Shown here piece by piece: positions 46,000-59,600 of a stretch of DNA of 64,000 nucleotides. The translations under genes were made by a program, and so were the position numbers. The stretch is from Colius striatus (lineage: Eukaryota > Chordata > Aves > Coliiformes > Coliidae), in the NCBI RefSeq assembly GCF_028858725.1, contig NC_084769.1, forward strand, positions 12,463,501-12,527,500, read 5' to 3'. Positions within the stretch are counted from its first letter, which is position 1. Each line of letters begins with the position of its first letter. The notes below the pieces were generated by a model. That model was not told where the DNA came from and made no database searches. It saw nothing but the letters and a program-made list of their open reading frames with translations.

Positions 46000-46130
46000 A
46001 TGGTGCATAGAACATGACAAGAGAGTGCTTCTTCTTCTTCAAGGACTCCCTGAAGTCTTCTCCAACAAGGTGGATAACGCTAGTTTGCTTTTCTTCCCAC
46101 GCAGGCTCAGGTGGAGGTGGTGCTTCAGGA
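46000..46130 (-). CDS. PDIA5: PDIA5 coding exon: proline-rich linker and start of the last thioredoxin module
   Basis: The 131-bp exon follows a 'tcttttctag' acceptor and ends at GTGAGT. The first T completes the asparagine codon split from the previous exon. It then encodes the inter-domain linker PEAPPPPEPAWEE and the opening of the last a-type domain, with VIHLVGEDFRESLKKKKHSL followed by VMFYAP. The exon ends on the T of the tryptophan codon that precedes CPHC, so the active-site motif is broken across the following 17.6-kb intron. The linker is highly characteristic of PDIA5 and was the strongest single clue to gene identity. Confidence 0.96.
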
Positions 46131-48658
46131 CTAGAAAAGAAAGGAAATAAGATTGGTTTGTTTCTGGAAGTAGGCAAAGGGGCATCACATCCTGATCGTA
46201 ACTACCATGAGCGAACCGAGTCAAACAATCCTTCACGGTGTCTGTGCAGTAAAGGAATGGACTCGATATTTCCAGTACCAGATAACAACAGAAAAGATAC
46301 AAGTTAATTTCTGTAACTCAGTTAAAACATAAATTAAGTGATTGGACTCAGACATACGAGTAGGAATGTAGGATAAAGATTTCATACACTGCAGTCGACA
46401 TCTGGGGGGAAAGAACATTGCTCTTGTATCGCTGTGTCATCCATAGGCATGAACTGAGAAGAACAGCAAGCAGGTGGAATCAAAAGGCAACCAATATAGA
46501 ACATCATCTTCCATTCAAACATCCTTTTTGTACTCTTTATCACCATCGTGCAAACTTATCTAAAGAATTTCATGACCTTCTCTTGAATTCAGATATTAAA
46601 GCCAGGATGCAATAATCAGCATTGTTCCACTTGGAAGACTAGGGGTGACTGCACTGGAATATTTTACCTTGATAAAGAGAATGTCAGGTTTCAATTATGA
46701 CTGCACATACTGACTAGATCAGAGCAATCCTGCACATCTAGAGCACCTCTAACAAAACTTCTGCTATTCACCAGCTCACAGACTTCTCTCAGACTCATTA
46801 AATTCATTCCTGCTGTATCTTAAATAGTGATTACTTATATAAAATCATCAGAATGGTGCCACAGTATAAAGACCTTCATATGTCGCCTTGGTAATAAATT
46901 AGCTTTTCAGACTTTCCTGTCGCTTTGAATGACACCATTTAAAGTTGCACCAAGTACATAAAAACCAAGTGGAGAAAAACTGAAATTTTCAAGTCCTACT
47001 CAAGGTCACTCAGTGGACATCCATCACATTTCCACTGATACTGATTTGTCAGTTGTTAGCAAAAGAATTAGGGCAGCTGGTCTGAATTTTCACACAAATA
47101 CAGTTGGTGTGAGCTACCTCTGATTAGAGTTACACAGTCAGAGGTGTGACTTCATCTTGCACAAATCTTCCCATTCTGACCCGAAATAAGCTACCCAGGT
47201 AGTGGCAAAAAACTAGTGTGGCAGCACAGACTACAGTCACCACAGAAGCACCAGAGTTGAAACCCATACAGCTGTGACTAGGCTGCTCACTGGGATAGGT
47301 GCGTATCAAAGTACAATCTCTACTTTGTCTGCAGCCTGCACCCCACATGCATCCCTATTTCCACTAACTTCAGTGGTGTCAATTTTATCCCTGGTCAGCA
47401 AAGGAGGATCTTACTCTGTTGCATCTCTAGCTAGGAGAACACCCAGCAGTGAACAGCAGGAGACAAGCTGTCTGGGTTTCCCCTATGTTGCTGACTACCT
47501 GAGGCTGCAGACAAAAGCCTCCAAGAGACACAGCAGGATCTGGAAGGGATTAACAGCCCTTCCTCTCTGCTTATTCACCTGTCAATATGTACATGCAGCA
47601 TCAAACTGACTGCTTAACTCAATATAAACTACATAGCACTCACAAAACTCCCACAAACTGGTGAAATTAGGACAGTGACTTAACACCCAGTATTGACAGA
47701 GCAGCCTGGAGCCTAAGTATGCACAGAGTCCAAGGGAGCACTGTGTCTCAACATAGAATACAGATACAACATTCCAGCATGCTACAAAGGTGCTGCCAGA
47801 CCATATCTATTACCAGCTTGAAGCTTTAAGAGATATTATTTAAAAAAAAAAGAATAAAATCCCCAAATCCAAACCCCTCACATCCCGCCACCCCCACCAA
47901 ATAAGAAGGGAAAAGTTAAGATCATATTCCTCACACCAACTGCATTTAATGGTTAAATGATTTAAAAGCTTCACAAAACACCGGCAGTTTTTTCCCACTG
48001 AATAATGCAGAAAATGCATTAGGCTTACAGTACCTAAAAGAAACACAGATTTTGTTCTGGAATACTAAGAGAGAATTCTCCCAGCAATGTAGTCCTTTGA
48101 AATGAAATTATTTTCACCATACATCAAACTTAATCCCACATATTTTAGCACACCACCCAAGAAAAGTCGATTAGTGCAGGCAAAGGTGCTGTTTTTGCTG
48201 GTCTCGATGGTTTTCCTGCAGCCTCATGTAGCTGGTATTCTAGGCACTGGCTCTGAAATGCTGGAAAAAGAAAAGCACAACTGCAGAAATTCAGTTATTA
48301 ACAGTGAAATCTGCTGCTTAACATAAAGAAGGAACAACACACATTCTGTTTATTTTTCAGAGCCATTGCTATTCCTTCTCCGGTGAGAGGCTTAGGGTAT
48401 TATTTGGGAAATATTTATTCTGGGAAAGAAACACTGAGGCAAATATGAAAAACCCCGAAGCAAATAAAGGATTTGGTGTACAACAGACCATAATTAACAT
48501 ACATGTTTGTATGGTTTTGAGGACTAGAATTCAGTTTGTTTTGTTAGCAAGGGATTTAGGCAGTCAATGAAGTCAGGTTTAAGATTTACCTCCTCACCAC
48601 AGCGCTGTTCAGGAGCCAGTAATCAGGAACCTGAATACTCAGAACACTCAAAACTTAC
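46131..48658 (-). other. PDIA5: PDIA5 intron (2.5 kb)
   Basis: Donor GTAAGT at 48658, acceptor 'tcttttctag' at 46131. No CR1 or other clear repeat. No exon-like frame within. Confidence 0.92.
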
Positions 48659-48822
48659 TTGAGCAGCCAGTCGATGATTTTCTTCTGTGTTCTGAGGTGT
48701 GGCAGAGTGTATTTCTCCTCTCCATCCTTAAAGTACTTTAAAGTAGGAAACCCTGAGATGTGGTATCTTTCTGCCAGTGCCTTATTGACGGTAGCATCGA
48801 CTGCTGCAAGGACACCTGGACT
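48659..48822 (-). CDS. PDIA5: PDIA5 coding exon, second half of the CGHC thioredoxin module
   Basis: The 164-bp exon lies between a 'ttcttttag' acceptor and a GTAAGT donor and encodes 54 codons plus two bases. It starts SPGVLAAVDATVNKALAERY, contains the cis-proline loop as GFPTLKYF and ends KKIIDWLL before the split asparagine codon (AA|T). VDAT, the GFPT cis-proline and the charged C-terminal helix are the expected beta-alpha-beta half of a thioredoxin fold lying after the CxxC helix. Compared with my memory of the human protein there may be one extra glutamate in the DGEEKY stretch. The adjoining intron toward the CGHC exon is only 1067 bp, the shortest in the window. Confidence 0.95.
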
Positions 48823-49889
48823 CTAAAAGAAAAACCACTAACTGTAAATCTCAGCAACATACACACACCCCTTTAGCAGCAAACAGCAGACTTAGGGGCA
48901 ATCACTCATTATTTAGGTGCCTTTACCTTCTCAGGTACCCGGCACAGACACATGGAAAGACACAAAGGACTGATGCAAAACCAGGAAAGCATATCTTATG
49001 GAGTAAAGGTAACCAGAATGTTGTTCCCTGTTCTTCTCTCATTTCTGGCAGGATTCTCTGTACAGAATTTGCTTATTCTAATGCTTAAGAGCTGTTCCCA
49101 GTAATGGCATTTCCTCTCACAAATCCCAGTTTCTCCCAGAAGAAACAAATGTTGTTAAAGGCAAGTTTACTTCAAAGCAAAATCATCTTTCCCCGACTTG
49201 TGGGCATCTTTACATGGACCACCTTTAGAGTCATGGGAGAACAGACATTTGTAGAGTGGAATTCATTTGATCTTTGTTTTTTTCATCTCCTCCTCCTTCT
49301 CCAACAACTACAAAGGGACTCTAAATGTCTCTACTGAAGATGCTTGAAGTATGGGGGAGACTAATCCTATTTCTCTTCTCGTAGGGAGTGCACAGCATGA
49401 GACTGAATCAATAACACTAATACTTGTATCACTGGATCTCTCTTCTGCAGCCATGCTGATGGAGCACTTACGATGAAGCTAATGGAGTGATGTAACCATA
49501 AAACCAGGGTATTTGAAAGCAGAATCAACCCCCTTTGTTTTTTTCCAAATCTAACCCACAAATAAAAGCTTGTGTTTCTTCACATTCAATGCCTTTAAAG
49601 TAAGGGGTAAAAAAAATAGCATTTTGGATTTGATCATGTTATGTATAAGGCCTACAGCAGAATATATAAACATTTTTCGATTTTGTTTTCGTTCAAGACA
49701 GAATGTTCTTTCTAAGACTTTGGCAGGGCTCATGCATTAGCGATGAGACTATACTTTGGAAGCACATTTTGAAGGGTCCTGTGGGAGGATGAGAACAGCT
49801 GAATTTGTTGTAGGGAGAAAAGTCACTTTTATTACTCCAGTTATTTATTACTGATTATTTGAAGGATATGATAGAGGAAATTAGCTTAC
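48823..49889 (-). other. PDIA5: PDIA5 intron (1.07 kb)
   Basis: Donor GTAAGC at 49889, acceptor 'tcttttag' at 48823. Nothing else recognised. Confidence 0.92.
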
Positions 49890-49960
49890 ATCATTGGCTA
49901 CATGGAGAAACTCTGCAGCCTTCTCATACTCTGGCTTCATTTTCTTACAGTGCCCACACC
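49890..49960 (-). CDS. PDIA5: PDIA5 coding exon carrying the CGHC active site
   Basis: This 71-bp exon follows a 'ttcttttcag' acceptor and ends at a GTAAGC donor. It starts with GG, the last two bases of the tryptophan codon before the active site, then reads CGHCKKMKPEYEKAAEFLHV and a short AND end. CGHC is the classical redox-active dithiol of protein disulfide isomerases, and the following KKMKPEYEKAA helix is the expected continuation of a thioredoxin a-type domain. It enters in phase 1 and leaves in phase 0, exactly like the CPHC exon at 28300-28370, which has the same 71-bp length. The upstream exon ending in '..FYAP' or '..FHAP' plus T was not found in the rest of the window. Confidence 0.95.
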
Positions 49961-50215
49961 CTGAAAAGAAAAATTAAAAAACCAATCCCATTAAGTTGTA
50001 CATGCCATGGTTGTTCATTAATCCATCCAGCCGTTACCAAAATCCAAAGCCACGAGGTAGAGATTTACTAGAAGTTAACATGCATTACACTTCATTTGTT
50101 TGTAAAGGCTTAGAATGATTTAGGAACTTTTCCAGAGTGGCCACTATGGCTTAAACAAAGAATCTAACCTATGAAAAAATAATGATAATAATAAACCTCC
50201 TATATTTGCATTCAT

Positions 50216-50272
50216 GGAGTCACAGAATGGCAGGGGTTGGAAGGGTTAGAGATCATCTAGTACAACCCCTCT
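50216..50272 (-). mobile_element. Short CR1 3' end scrap
   Basis: 'ggagtcacagaatggcaggg', then 'gttggaagggttagagatca' and 'tctagtacaacccct' form a CR1 terminal block on the minus strand, only about 57 bp. Confidence 0.85.
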
Positions 50273-50503
50273 GCCATTCACACCTCTTTTCTCCCAGAAA
50301 GTATTATAAATACAGTATTTGTCAAGCCACTCGTTTCTAGCTTGCTTTTCAGCAAGGCATAACCTCACAGATTTCAGTTTCCAGATCTTTTATCTGCTTT
50401 GAAAAGGAACGGAGGCTTTCAGTAACTTCCTGACTTGAAGCAGAGGCATATACTAGCACAGCTTAATTGAGCAAAGTAATTTGAATTAAACTGCACCAAT
50501 AAT

Positions 50504-50619
50504 AAGCCTCGCTTTACAGTGGTGCAGCATGTCCCTCTAGCAAGGATTTGCACTGATTTAATCACATCAGTGTAATTACACCACCACATATGTTCTTCAA
50601 CATAAGCGAGGCCTGTAAA
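50504..50619. repeat. Degenerate palindrome of about 116 bp
   Basis: Outer arms 'gcctcgctt' (50506-50514) and 'aagcgaggc' (50604-50612) and inner arms 'cactgat' (50551-50557) and 'atcagtg' (50566-50572) are perfect inverted matches, with poorer pairing between. It could be an old foldback or MITE-like element, or a structured conserved element. Confidence 0.6.
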
Positions 50620-53600
50620 ACCCAGATAATGGCGGTTTCTCGCTCGTGTGAAGTTCTCCAGCGATCTGCCATTACTCCACTGCTAAGTGCTGACATTACA
50701 GTAAAGTAAAATGAATGCATGAGCGAGAAAAGCAGATTTTAAATAAATTATCTGTGCGTGAATTCAACTGCTTTCAGCCTGTACAACTGCTCCCAGGCAA
50801 GCAGAACTTTCAGGGCCTGACCTGATGTCAAGTCAGGCTCCAGTGCCTGTGGTGTGACACAGGGCCCCTGGGATAGCCTCATCCTTATTCCCCACAGCCC
50901 CCGTCACGGTCCTGGGGGTCCAGCACAAAGGGATGGAGGGCTGAGACTGACCCCTGGGCAGGGTGGGGAGGCGTCAATGTAATAAGGAACACAGCACAAC
51001 CACTCATCCACCCTGGTGCAGTGTCATCTCAGTGCAGTCCCTCCCACCATGTTTTCCTCGTTTACAGCAGCAGCCTGCTTTTCTTTCTTCAGCTATTATT
51101 GTTGGAAAGGGCATTTGAAAGCCCAAACTTTGCTGAGCTTTTGAAAATCATATAAAAAATGTGGTTAGAAATCTGTTTCAATGCAGCTTCTGCAGAAGTC
51201 ATTTCTGAGGTGCATGGGTGTAAGAGGGCTGGAGATATTTTATGCCACTGTCTAAAACAAAACAAGGATTCTGAAGCTCAGTGCTGCTTTGATTCCCTCT
51301 AATGGGATGACTGCCAAAGCCATCAGGTGCAAACCTAAGCCTAAACTCGACCAGACAACCACATTTCACAGAGCACAAGTCAAAAAGTCTTTGCATCCAA
51401 TAAGCTATAGGATATCCAGGGGTTGCTTCACCACAGCAAGCAGGGACTTCAGCAGAGCTCCAACCACCACGTTAGACCACAGAATGCTTTCAGAGCATGT
51501 TTATAGCACTGGGTAGATACATCTGAATAAAGTCTGCAAATCTCACCTGAGAACTATGACAAATACCCAAATGGTTGATGCCAGAGCAAACTCCAGTTCA
51601 AACACTAGACAAGGTCCAGGCTGATTTTGTCATCTGTGCAACAACTGCAGCATTAGAAAACCACATGTCCCTCTCTTGAGCAAAACCAATGCTTTTTTGT
51701 GGTAGGAGAGGCAAAATGAGGGGATCTCAGCAGGAGAAGGCAGGCTTGCTTTGCTCTTACAAAGCAGTGGGAGCATGTGCAACCAAGCTGGGAGTCTGAT
51801 GTGACAGCTTCCAAGGTGAATTTGGGAAGAAGCTGGGAAAGGCTGAGGAGCAGTTACTGCTTTGGCATTGCTTGTCTTGCTTAAGGCACGAAAGAGGCTG
51901 GAAAAATGACTTATTTGCCACCCACAGAAAACTTGCAGGCATATGGCTTTATGGAAGTGGCTGACAGTTCCCTTTGACACCTGCCTGAGTTGATCTGTTT
52001 CTCCTTTTAGGAGCACGGAACTTCATTAATTTTGTGCTCTTCCTCAGTTCCAAACAAAGGGCATCAAGTCACAGCTCAGATACTTGGGAATCTCACTTAA
52101 TAAGATAGCTCAAATTTCTACCAAAAATGCTCTTTCTTCATACTAGTAACTTCACCTTGGTGGGCTTTACACATCATGTCCTCCAGTCAGAGCAGGCTTC
52201 ATACTGTGCTTTAGATACAGTCTCTACACAATCGTTAATATTAGATCCAATCAATCAAAAGCATCAAACAACACGAGTTTTTACAAACCTTTACAGAGAA
52301 AAAAAACCCAATCCAAACCAACCAAGCCAGGTATTCATTGCTCAGGAAATAAAAAACACTCCAAAGCCTCTGAAATTCAAGATATCCAGACTATGAAATG
52401 TCACTGTTCCAGGTTCTTTCATGAACAACACACAGATGTAGCCCTACTGACTGCCACACACCTAACTCACTCTTGCTTAAAATACGGGGAAAGCAGAATA
52501 AGGTCTTTAAAGCCACTTAAATGCAAACTGAAGTCCTCAAATCTTTATTATGCAATGCTTGTTCTACTCCTGACAGAGAAAAGCACGATATGTCAGCCTG
52601 AAAAAAAAGCCACCACATTAAACTGAATCTGAAAGAGGGATAACAAATCTCAAGAGCTTCTCCCACAATAAACAGTGCTTCTCTGGCCATCTTTATAAGA
52701 ATTTTGCTATTGCATGCTACAGCCTGCTTCCATCTACCACTGCAGAAAATGGGAGATATGAATTAGAAGTCAGACCTACACACTGCAAATCAATTCACCT
52801 CTCCTATGATTATTTATCCTACCTTTCAATAATTCTGTGAGGATTGCCATTACATTCTCAAGGCCAATGAAAAAGTCATTTAAATGAATTCCAAGGTCAC
52901 TGCTTCTCCTTTGATTGCTACATTAGGCTGTTCAGCAGCAGCTGTATCCCTCTGTGCTAAGTTCCTCTAGTTTTATATGTTTTCTGTTCATAAAATGAAA
53001 GGGAAAATAACAACAACCCTACAGACCCTAAGCCCAGATGCTCCAATGTGCTGCATAAGGTCTGCTGGGACAAGGGAAGCAAGCCCACAGGTTTGCAGTG
53101 ACCACCTGTGATAGATGTCTCTTTGAAGATGCACTGTCGTGTCAAGTGTAAACTGACTTTAAGAGACTAAGCAAGCAAAGCAACACGCTCAATCCCAGGT
53201 GAGAAGAGAAAGGTCACAGTCAAGGCAAGAACGCCCTGCAGCCTACTCCAAAGACTGACATCCTCTAAGCCTCTCTGGGTCACAGCTGGTGGAAACACCC
53301 AAGGGACCTGTAGGGCTCTACACAAGAGGAATTCGACAGCCTCTGTCTTTTCTTGCAAAGGCAAGTAGCTCCCCTAGAAGCACAAGTCAGTTACTCTCCA
53401 TCTGGCAGCAGAAACCAGCTGGGGTTTAGTGCCTGGTTCTAATGAACGGTTCTGGACAATTCCCTTGACCTCTGAGGACCTCATCTTGCTCAAAATGAGC
53501 CCCAGGTTGCGAGGGTCAAGGCTCGAATGGAAAAGAGCACATGAAATAAGTGCACAGGAGGGGTGTTACAAGACAGGAAAAAGAACTCAAGGCTTACAAA

Positions 53601-56600
53601 AGTCAGTGCTAGGACATCTGGTACAACAAAGGCCCTTGCTAACTGTTCTTAAAACAGATGTCTAAATGAGGCAAGGATCTTTTCCCAGTTTATTTATAAC
53701 CAATCTTCTCCCATGCAGTGCATCAACACACAGACCAACAGCTCTTCATTCAGTGCAGTCACTGTCACATAGCTCAGCAATGCTGCATCCCCAGAACGAG
53801 GGCAATCAAAGGCGTCCAACATCACCCCAGTGGAGACAAGTCCATTCCCTCCAGCATCCCACCAAGGGCAGAGGACAACATTCACTCAGCACTTCCTGCT
53901 TCCCAGAGTGCAAAGGCCAAGTGTGGACAAAGCGATGCTAACATCCAAGAGTGAGCAGCACATGGAACAAAGGGAAAGTTAACTAAGCTATCAAGCAACC
54001 TTTCTTCCAAATAAATATCTTTATTTGTTTACAGTAATCTGTTTGGCAGGATGGTAAAGACTCACAATCCAGAGCACAGTCGCTCCAAACAGTTTCAGAA
54101 GTGAACTAATAGAAACATTTCTATTGTTAAAACCAAGTTTTGCCTGCAGAAGACAGGCAGAAACCCAGTCAAGCAGCTCTAGCATATGCTTAGTGCTGTC
54201 CCCAGAACATAAAGTTCTTGTTTCTTTCTATCATTCACTGTTTGTTTCTTAAAGGTTATTACAGCTATATAAATAAACACCATGCTTCTGGTCATGTCCT
54301 CTTATTTCAAGACAACACCGTCTGAGCATCTGTAGTGTATGTGAAAAGCAAGATATAAAAGCCAACATCCAGGGGGTTGTGGACAAGGAATTTCTGACAT
54401 GAAGAACCCTAGAGATAAAATAAATTGCAAATAAAGATTTTAAAGAGTCACTACATTTCTGTCATCAACAGACTGCTTCAGTACTTTTGCTGCACGTCAG
54501 CTATTTATTTTATCATGCCAGCTCTGCATCCATCTATCAGCTTCATACCAAAAATACCTGCATCATCCTGATGAGAAAACAAACTGGAAGCACAAAGAAC
54601 ATTCTGCTTTCTGCACATGGGTCACTGGCAGCTCAGTTTACACTCACAGAGGATGTACAGACAACTACAAGAAAATAAACAAAAATCTCAAAACATTCAA
54701 ATGTTCTCTATACATTTAACACCTGCGGATACACCTGTGGTTTCTCCATTCCTAATCCTAGAGGAGCAGGGAGCTCTCCACACAGCAGAATAGCCAGCCC
54801 TTATATGTGCCCTGTTATTACCTTTGAACATACGTCTGTGTATTAAAAAGCAAGAGTATGTACACAAGGACACACACAATCCTTGGAGCCAGGGCCAAAG
54901 ATACACGCAAGTCTCAGCCCACTTATCACCAGTGCAAGAACACAAATGTATTCTCTTCTGTCACGGAAGTCTTCAACTTGCAAACATTTCTTATGCATCA
55001 TGTAAAAGACTAGCTCTGAAGTTTGACATGAGGCAGCTTATAGTTCTTTCACGGGTGTAGGAGAGCATCTTCAACAGCTGCAGATTCCCTTGCATAATTT
55101 AGCTGTCTGCATTGCAGGCATCTGATAGGAAATCATCCACAAATTTGGCAGGGAGGGAGGATGACAGAGGCAGCAATCTCTCCCCATTATCACAGGCATG
55201 AATTCACAACTGTGTTGGTTGCCACGTTCACTTTACAGTTGTAATGGTCATAGCCACCAGCCCATGTACGGATCTCTGCTTCTGCCTCTTTTTGTTTTTA
55301 CCCTTTTCCCTCTGGGTACTTACTCCCAAACTGTCCACCTCCTCCTCACCACCAGCACTGCCCACCCAGGTAAAATTCCAGATACTTATAGACAAAAAAT
55401 AGTTCAAGGCCTGATGCTTTTGTATAAGATCAGGGGGAGCAGCTTTAACATCTTTAACATGATATAGAATTAAAATTTTCAACAGCTAGAAACGTGTGCA
55501 CACATACACAAATTCAGACTCACCATCTCACTACTGTACTACTAAAGGTTGCTTTGATTTGACCAAATTGCTTAGAGATCAGTAACAAGCAGACAGCTTT
55601 ATGGCTTTATAAAAGACAAAGCCTGTGAAAGGTCAGCCTAGAAAAGACTATGAAGAACTACAAATATAGAATAAGAAGGAAAATACTTCAGCAGCTGGGA
55701 TTATTGCAGTCATGCTACATTTATGCAGTTAGAGCCTAATGCCTTGGCTGCGTGGGCTGCACAGTTCATCCCAGTGACAGCAGAGCAGTGCAGCATCTCA
55801 TCCCCACCATTATCACCATCTCACTGGCATTACCACAAACTCACAGTACAGTCAATCTGTGTGTGCAATGATCTGTGCAAATCAAATCCCGGCATGTGCA
55901 CACAGAAGAAACTCCCTGCTGGCTTCCAGCAGCTCCTCAGTGTGAAGTCAGGGCACAAAATGACTACAAATGTGTCACCCCTTCTCCTATCCATCTGACC
56001 TGCTAGGCAGCAGTGATCCCTAGTCCAGTCTCTCTCTCGGGAGCACCTCGTGCATGTGATGCAGAGCATACATGGCAGGCACAAAAGTCCCTTGGGGGAA
56101 AGCCTCAGGGCACTGAGAAGAACAGTAGAACAGCATGGGTCACTACCAAACATTCAGATGGACACCAAGGAGTTCCTGATCAGGCCACAGGAGTAAGTCA
56201 ACATCACACAACTACCTGACACCTGCCTGGCACATGGAGATGCAGGCTGAGCGAGTCAGGCATTGCCTCCCTACTTGATCGCTTTGGTTGAAGAGGTGAA
56301 AGCATTTGAAATCCCATTCTTGATTGTCTTTTCCATGCTGGCATAAGCTGTTTTCCCCCCCGGCATCACCGAAACCGCTCAGCACACAAAGATTTGTAAC
56401 AGCTTTAGACAGTTACAGTACAGGTTCAGATTTATTTATTTTTTTAAAAAACACCCTCAGATCACTGCATTACATAAGATAAATCAGATCAAACTGAGAG
56501 GAGAGCTTAGCCAAACGTATCCTCCAGCAACCCTGTCTGCATCAGTACTGTGTTCACGGCTCAGGAAGAAGGGCTACCTTCAGCCAGCAACAGAACTCAG

Positions 56601-59600
56601 CAGGGGAAGGCTCAGAGCAGAGAGGCAGAAGCACCAAGCAGCTCCTGTAGCCTGACTCCACGGGATTTAGAAGATGACAGCTCTGATGAACTGCATCACA
56701 TGCGCTTCTGCCTTCATTTCTGGTCACACTGGAATATACCTTCTTCTGACGTAAAGGCTTAGGGGAGAGGATGAATATTCTGTAAGGCTAACCTCCGCTA
56801 CAGGCTGCTACCTTCCAGAGATCCCTGAGAGTTAAGCAGGGAGAGAGATTTCTGCTCTATCTTGCCCTCAGAGTGCACTCTCTCTGCTTTTAACTTCGCA
56901 GGGAGTCCTGGCTGAGCCAGGCTCCTGAAATTAGCCCTTGAGAAAATACACCCCTGCCTACAATGGCACAGACTCCAGCACACATGCAGGAATCATCTCC
57001 AAGTTGATCACCACCTTTATTTAAAATAAATTAAACAATAAAAAACCCATCAACTAACAACAACAACAACACATCACCTGGTTCCTTACTGCCATTCCGG
57101 ATCTGGCTTCAGCTTCCTGCTACTGGAGATTACAATGCATGTATGTACCCTCTTAGGCAAAACTATATGGTGCAACTGGTAGAAATCACTGTTGGGAGAC
57201 AACAGTGCTTCCTTCCTGCTGCCCCTCCAGAGAGAGAAAAGAAGTGAAGGAAAGTGGATCAGCTGGCACCAGGAGATAGGAATTACACTTCCTACAGCAG
57301 CTTGGAGGAACATGGCCCTGAGTAGGTGTTGAAAATTAATCTTCCCCTATTGAAATGTGAAAGAAAGACAGGAACGTGTCAGCCTCAAGGTGAAATTGTT
57401 GACAGTTTATGAAAAATACTACCAGAAGGTTTCCTGTTCAATTAAACCATAATTATTACACATCTCAAAAACATCACCCTCTCTTCTCCATTGCCAGATG
57501 ATCAACAAAATCTCACTTTGGGAAGGGAAGAGAAGTTACACTGCTTTCCCTCATGCTTTTACCCCACTATGGAAGACTTGGGATTTAGTAATGAAAATGA
57601 CAGAGAACGGAGATTACATTAAATAGCTTTGGATGTCCAGCATAGCAAGCAAATGATTTCCTAGGATGCAATTTGTATAAGACATCATCAAAATGGATGC
57701 AGTGCAACAGACCTTCCTCAGAAAGGTACATCCCAAAGCACTTAAGTTTATGGGAAAGGGGTGTTAAAAGCAGTGATGACACTGGCTATTACTGTGAAGA
57801 TACCTACAAAAGTCAAGTATCAGGAAGGAACTCTATGAAGAATGCACACTTTTTGCCCAAAATCAGAGCAAACGCGGTTACCAGCTGAGATGCTTTCACC
57901 TACTTAGGAGAAGTGTGCTGGGATGCTCGCTAACCACAAGCAGTCAGGACCCCAGAAGACACACCTCCTCCACCAGCACAATGCCTCAGTATGAAAGCAA
58001 TGGATTCATTCATCAGTAACTCAAAGACAGCACCACTTGCCGACTCACCACCTGAAAGGGCACAAGGAACAAACGGGCAGGCAAGCAGTTTTTCACTATA
58101 GGTTTCTCTGTTCATTATTTGCCCTTTAAGAAAGTCCTCTACCTTCAACAGGACAATAAAAACTGAAACCATAAAGTATTTAGGAAGATAAACTTGATAA
58201 AAAAAAACTCTACTGGTAGTGATTCAAGTAACAGAGCTACTGCAAGGCACTTTCCAAATGAGAGCCTTGCACTGTATATTAAGCTTATCCAGGCAAGGAA
58301 ATTAATTTATTTCAGAAGAAATAAATCTGGCATTTAATTCTTAAAGCTAATTCCTACTGCTAACTCATCATTAGAGGCAAGCAAATAAACTTTTTTTTAA
58401 AGTTATGCTTCATTTGCACCCAGAATTTACCTTGAGAGCATGAAGGGCTTGTACATACACTGGAGTCAAAGATAGGGGAGGACAGTCACCCAATCTGCAT
58501 GCTCAAATGCAGACCTTCACAGCTAAAATTACACCAATCCTTTAAAATACCACACTGAATAACTGAATAACCTGCAACAGATACCCAGGGAAGGAGACAT
58601 TGGGGCGAGTCTCCCTTCAGCTGCCCTGTGGCCCACCAGCAGCCACAGCTACTCCTTTGCAATGGTTTCAGTTAGTGAGTAAGGACTTGCGAGGAGAGAG
58701 GGAAGGCAATAGTAATGTGAGAAATGAGGCAGCAAATCCCCAAAGAAATTAATGTTCCCTTCACGCCACCTGCCATCCATTCACAGGAAGACTTTTTCCT
58801 GATTGGAATAGCCTTTGCAAATGCCTTAATAGAGAAACTAATTGCTCCTCACTGGAAGCAAGCATGCAGTGATGCATTTTGAACAAACCCCACAAATTTC
58901 ATAAAACCCTAGTATCTAGAGTTCAGCTCCTTTCTCTCCTTCCTTACTACTCCACTACTGTCCTGCATACTGCTCTTGATACCCACAACTGCTAGGCTAG
59001 CAAGAAAGTCATTCATAGTACACACTGTGTCCCTAGAACAGCACCATGGCACAGAGCAAATTGAGATCCAGTCCAAAGGCAGAATAGCTATGAACACCCC
59101 AAAAGTGTCTGGGTCTGTCACTCCTTGTTATGAAACTGAACCAAAGCAAGCCAAGGCTGCTTCCTTCAAGTCCTGGCATGGGCCAGAACCAGGCTGCAAA
59201 TCATCAGCTCTAGCTGTGATAATCTTGTCTGAGCCGTGGGCTCACCCACTAGCAGATGAGCTCTACCAAACCTGAGGGCCAAAAACTTGACTGTTTGCCA
59301 CAAGCCAGGGAATGCTAAAGGCAGCATCCTTCCTCCTTGGTGTTAATCAAGTCTTTTCAATGTTTGTATGCCTTCTGTATCCTAATTCTTGCAATACTGC
59401 AGCATCTCAGAGTCTGGATGTGACTCACTAGATAACATTTAACCTCATGTGGGAGTTTTATCTCCACAGATTGGAAACTGAGACAACTATTTAGCAACTC
59501 AGGTCACGATTGTACAAATCAAACCAAGGCAAGGAACTAAACTTTTACATCTCCAGGCCAAGGCTATCGCTTTTATCACTGGATCATCCTTTTTTATGAC

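Larger units (their letters stand above)
15627..49960 (-). other. PDIA5: PDIA5 gene, 3' portion (six coding exons and five introns)
   Basis: Protein disulfide isomerase A5 is an endoplasmic reticulum lumen oxidoreductase built from tandem thioredoxin modules, acting on disulfides of secretory proteins. Six minus-strand exons with consensus splice sites join into one open frame of about 216 residues (653 bp including stop). Order: CGHC half-module, GFPTL module end, proline-rich linker plus module start, CPHC half-module, GYPTF module end, C-terminal tail ending KDEL. The combination of CGHC followed by CPHC, the PEAPPPPEP linker and the GKKKDEL end matches PDIA5 rather than PDIA3, PDIA4 or P4HB. 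Introns are about 1.1, 2.5, 17.6, 9.0 and 3.5 kb from 5' to 3'. No internal stop or frameshift is seen, so the gene looks functional. The N-terminal exons lie beyond the right edge. Gene identity is from remembered family sequence, not a search. Confidence 0.95.
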
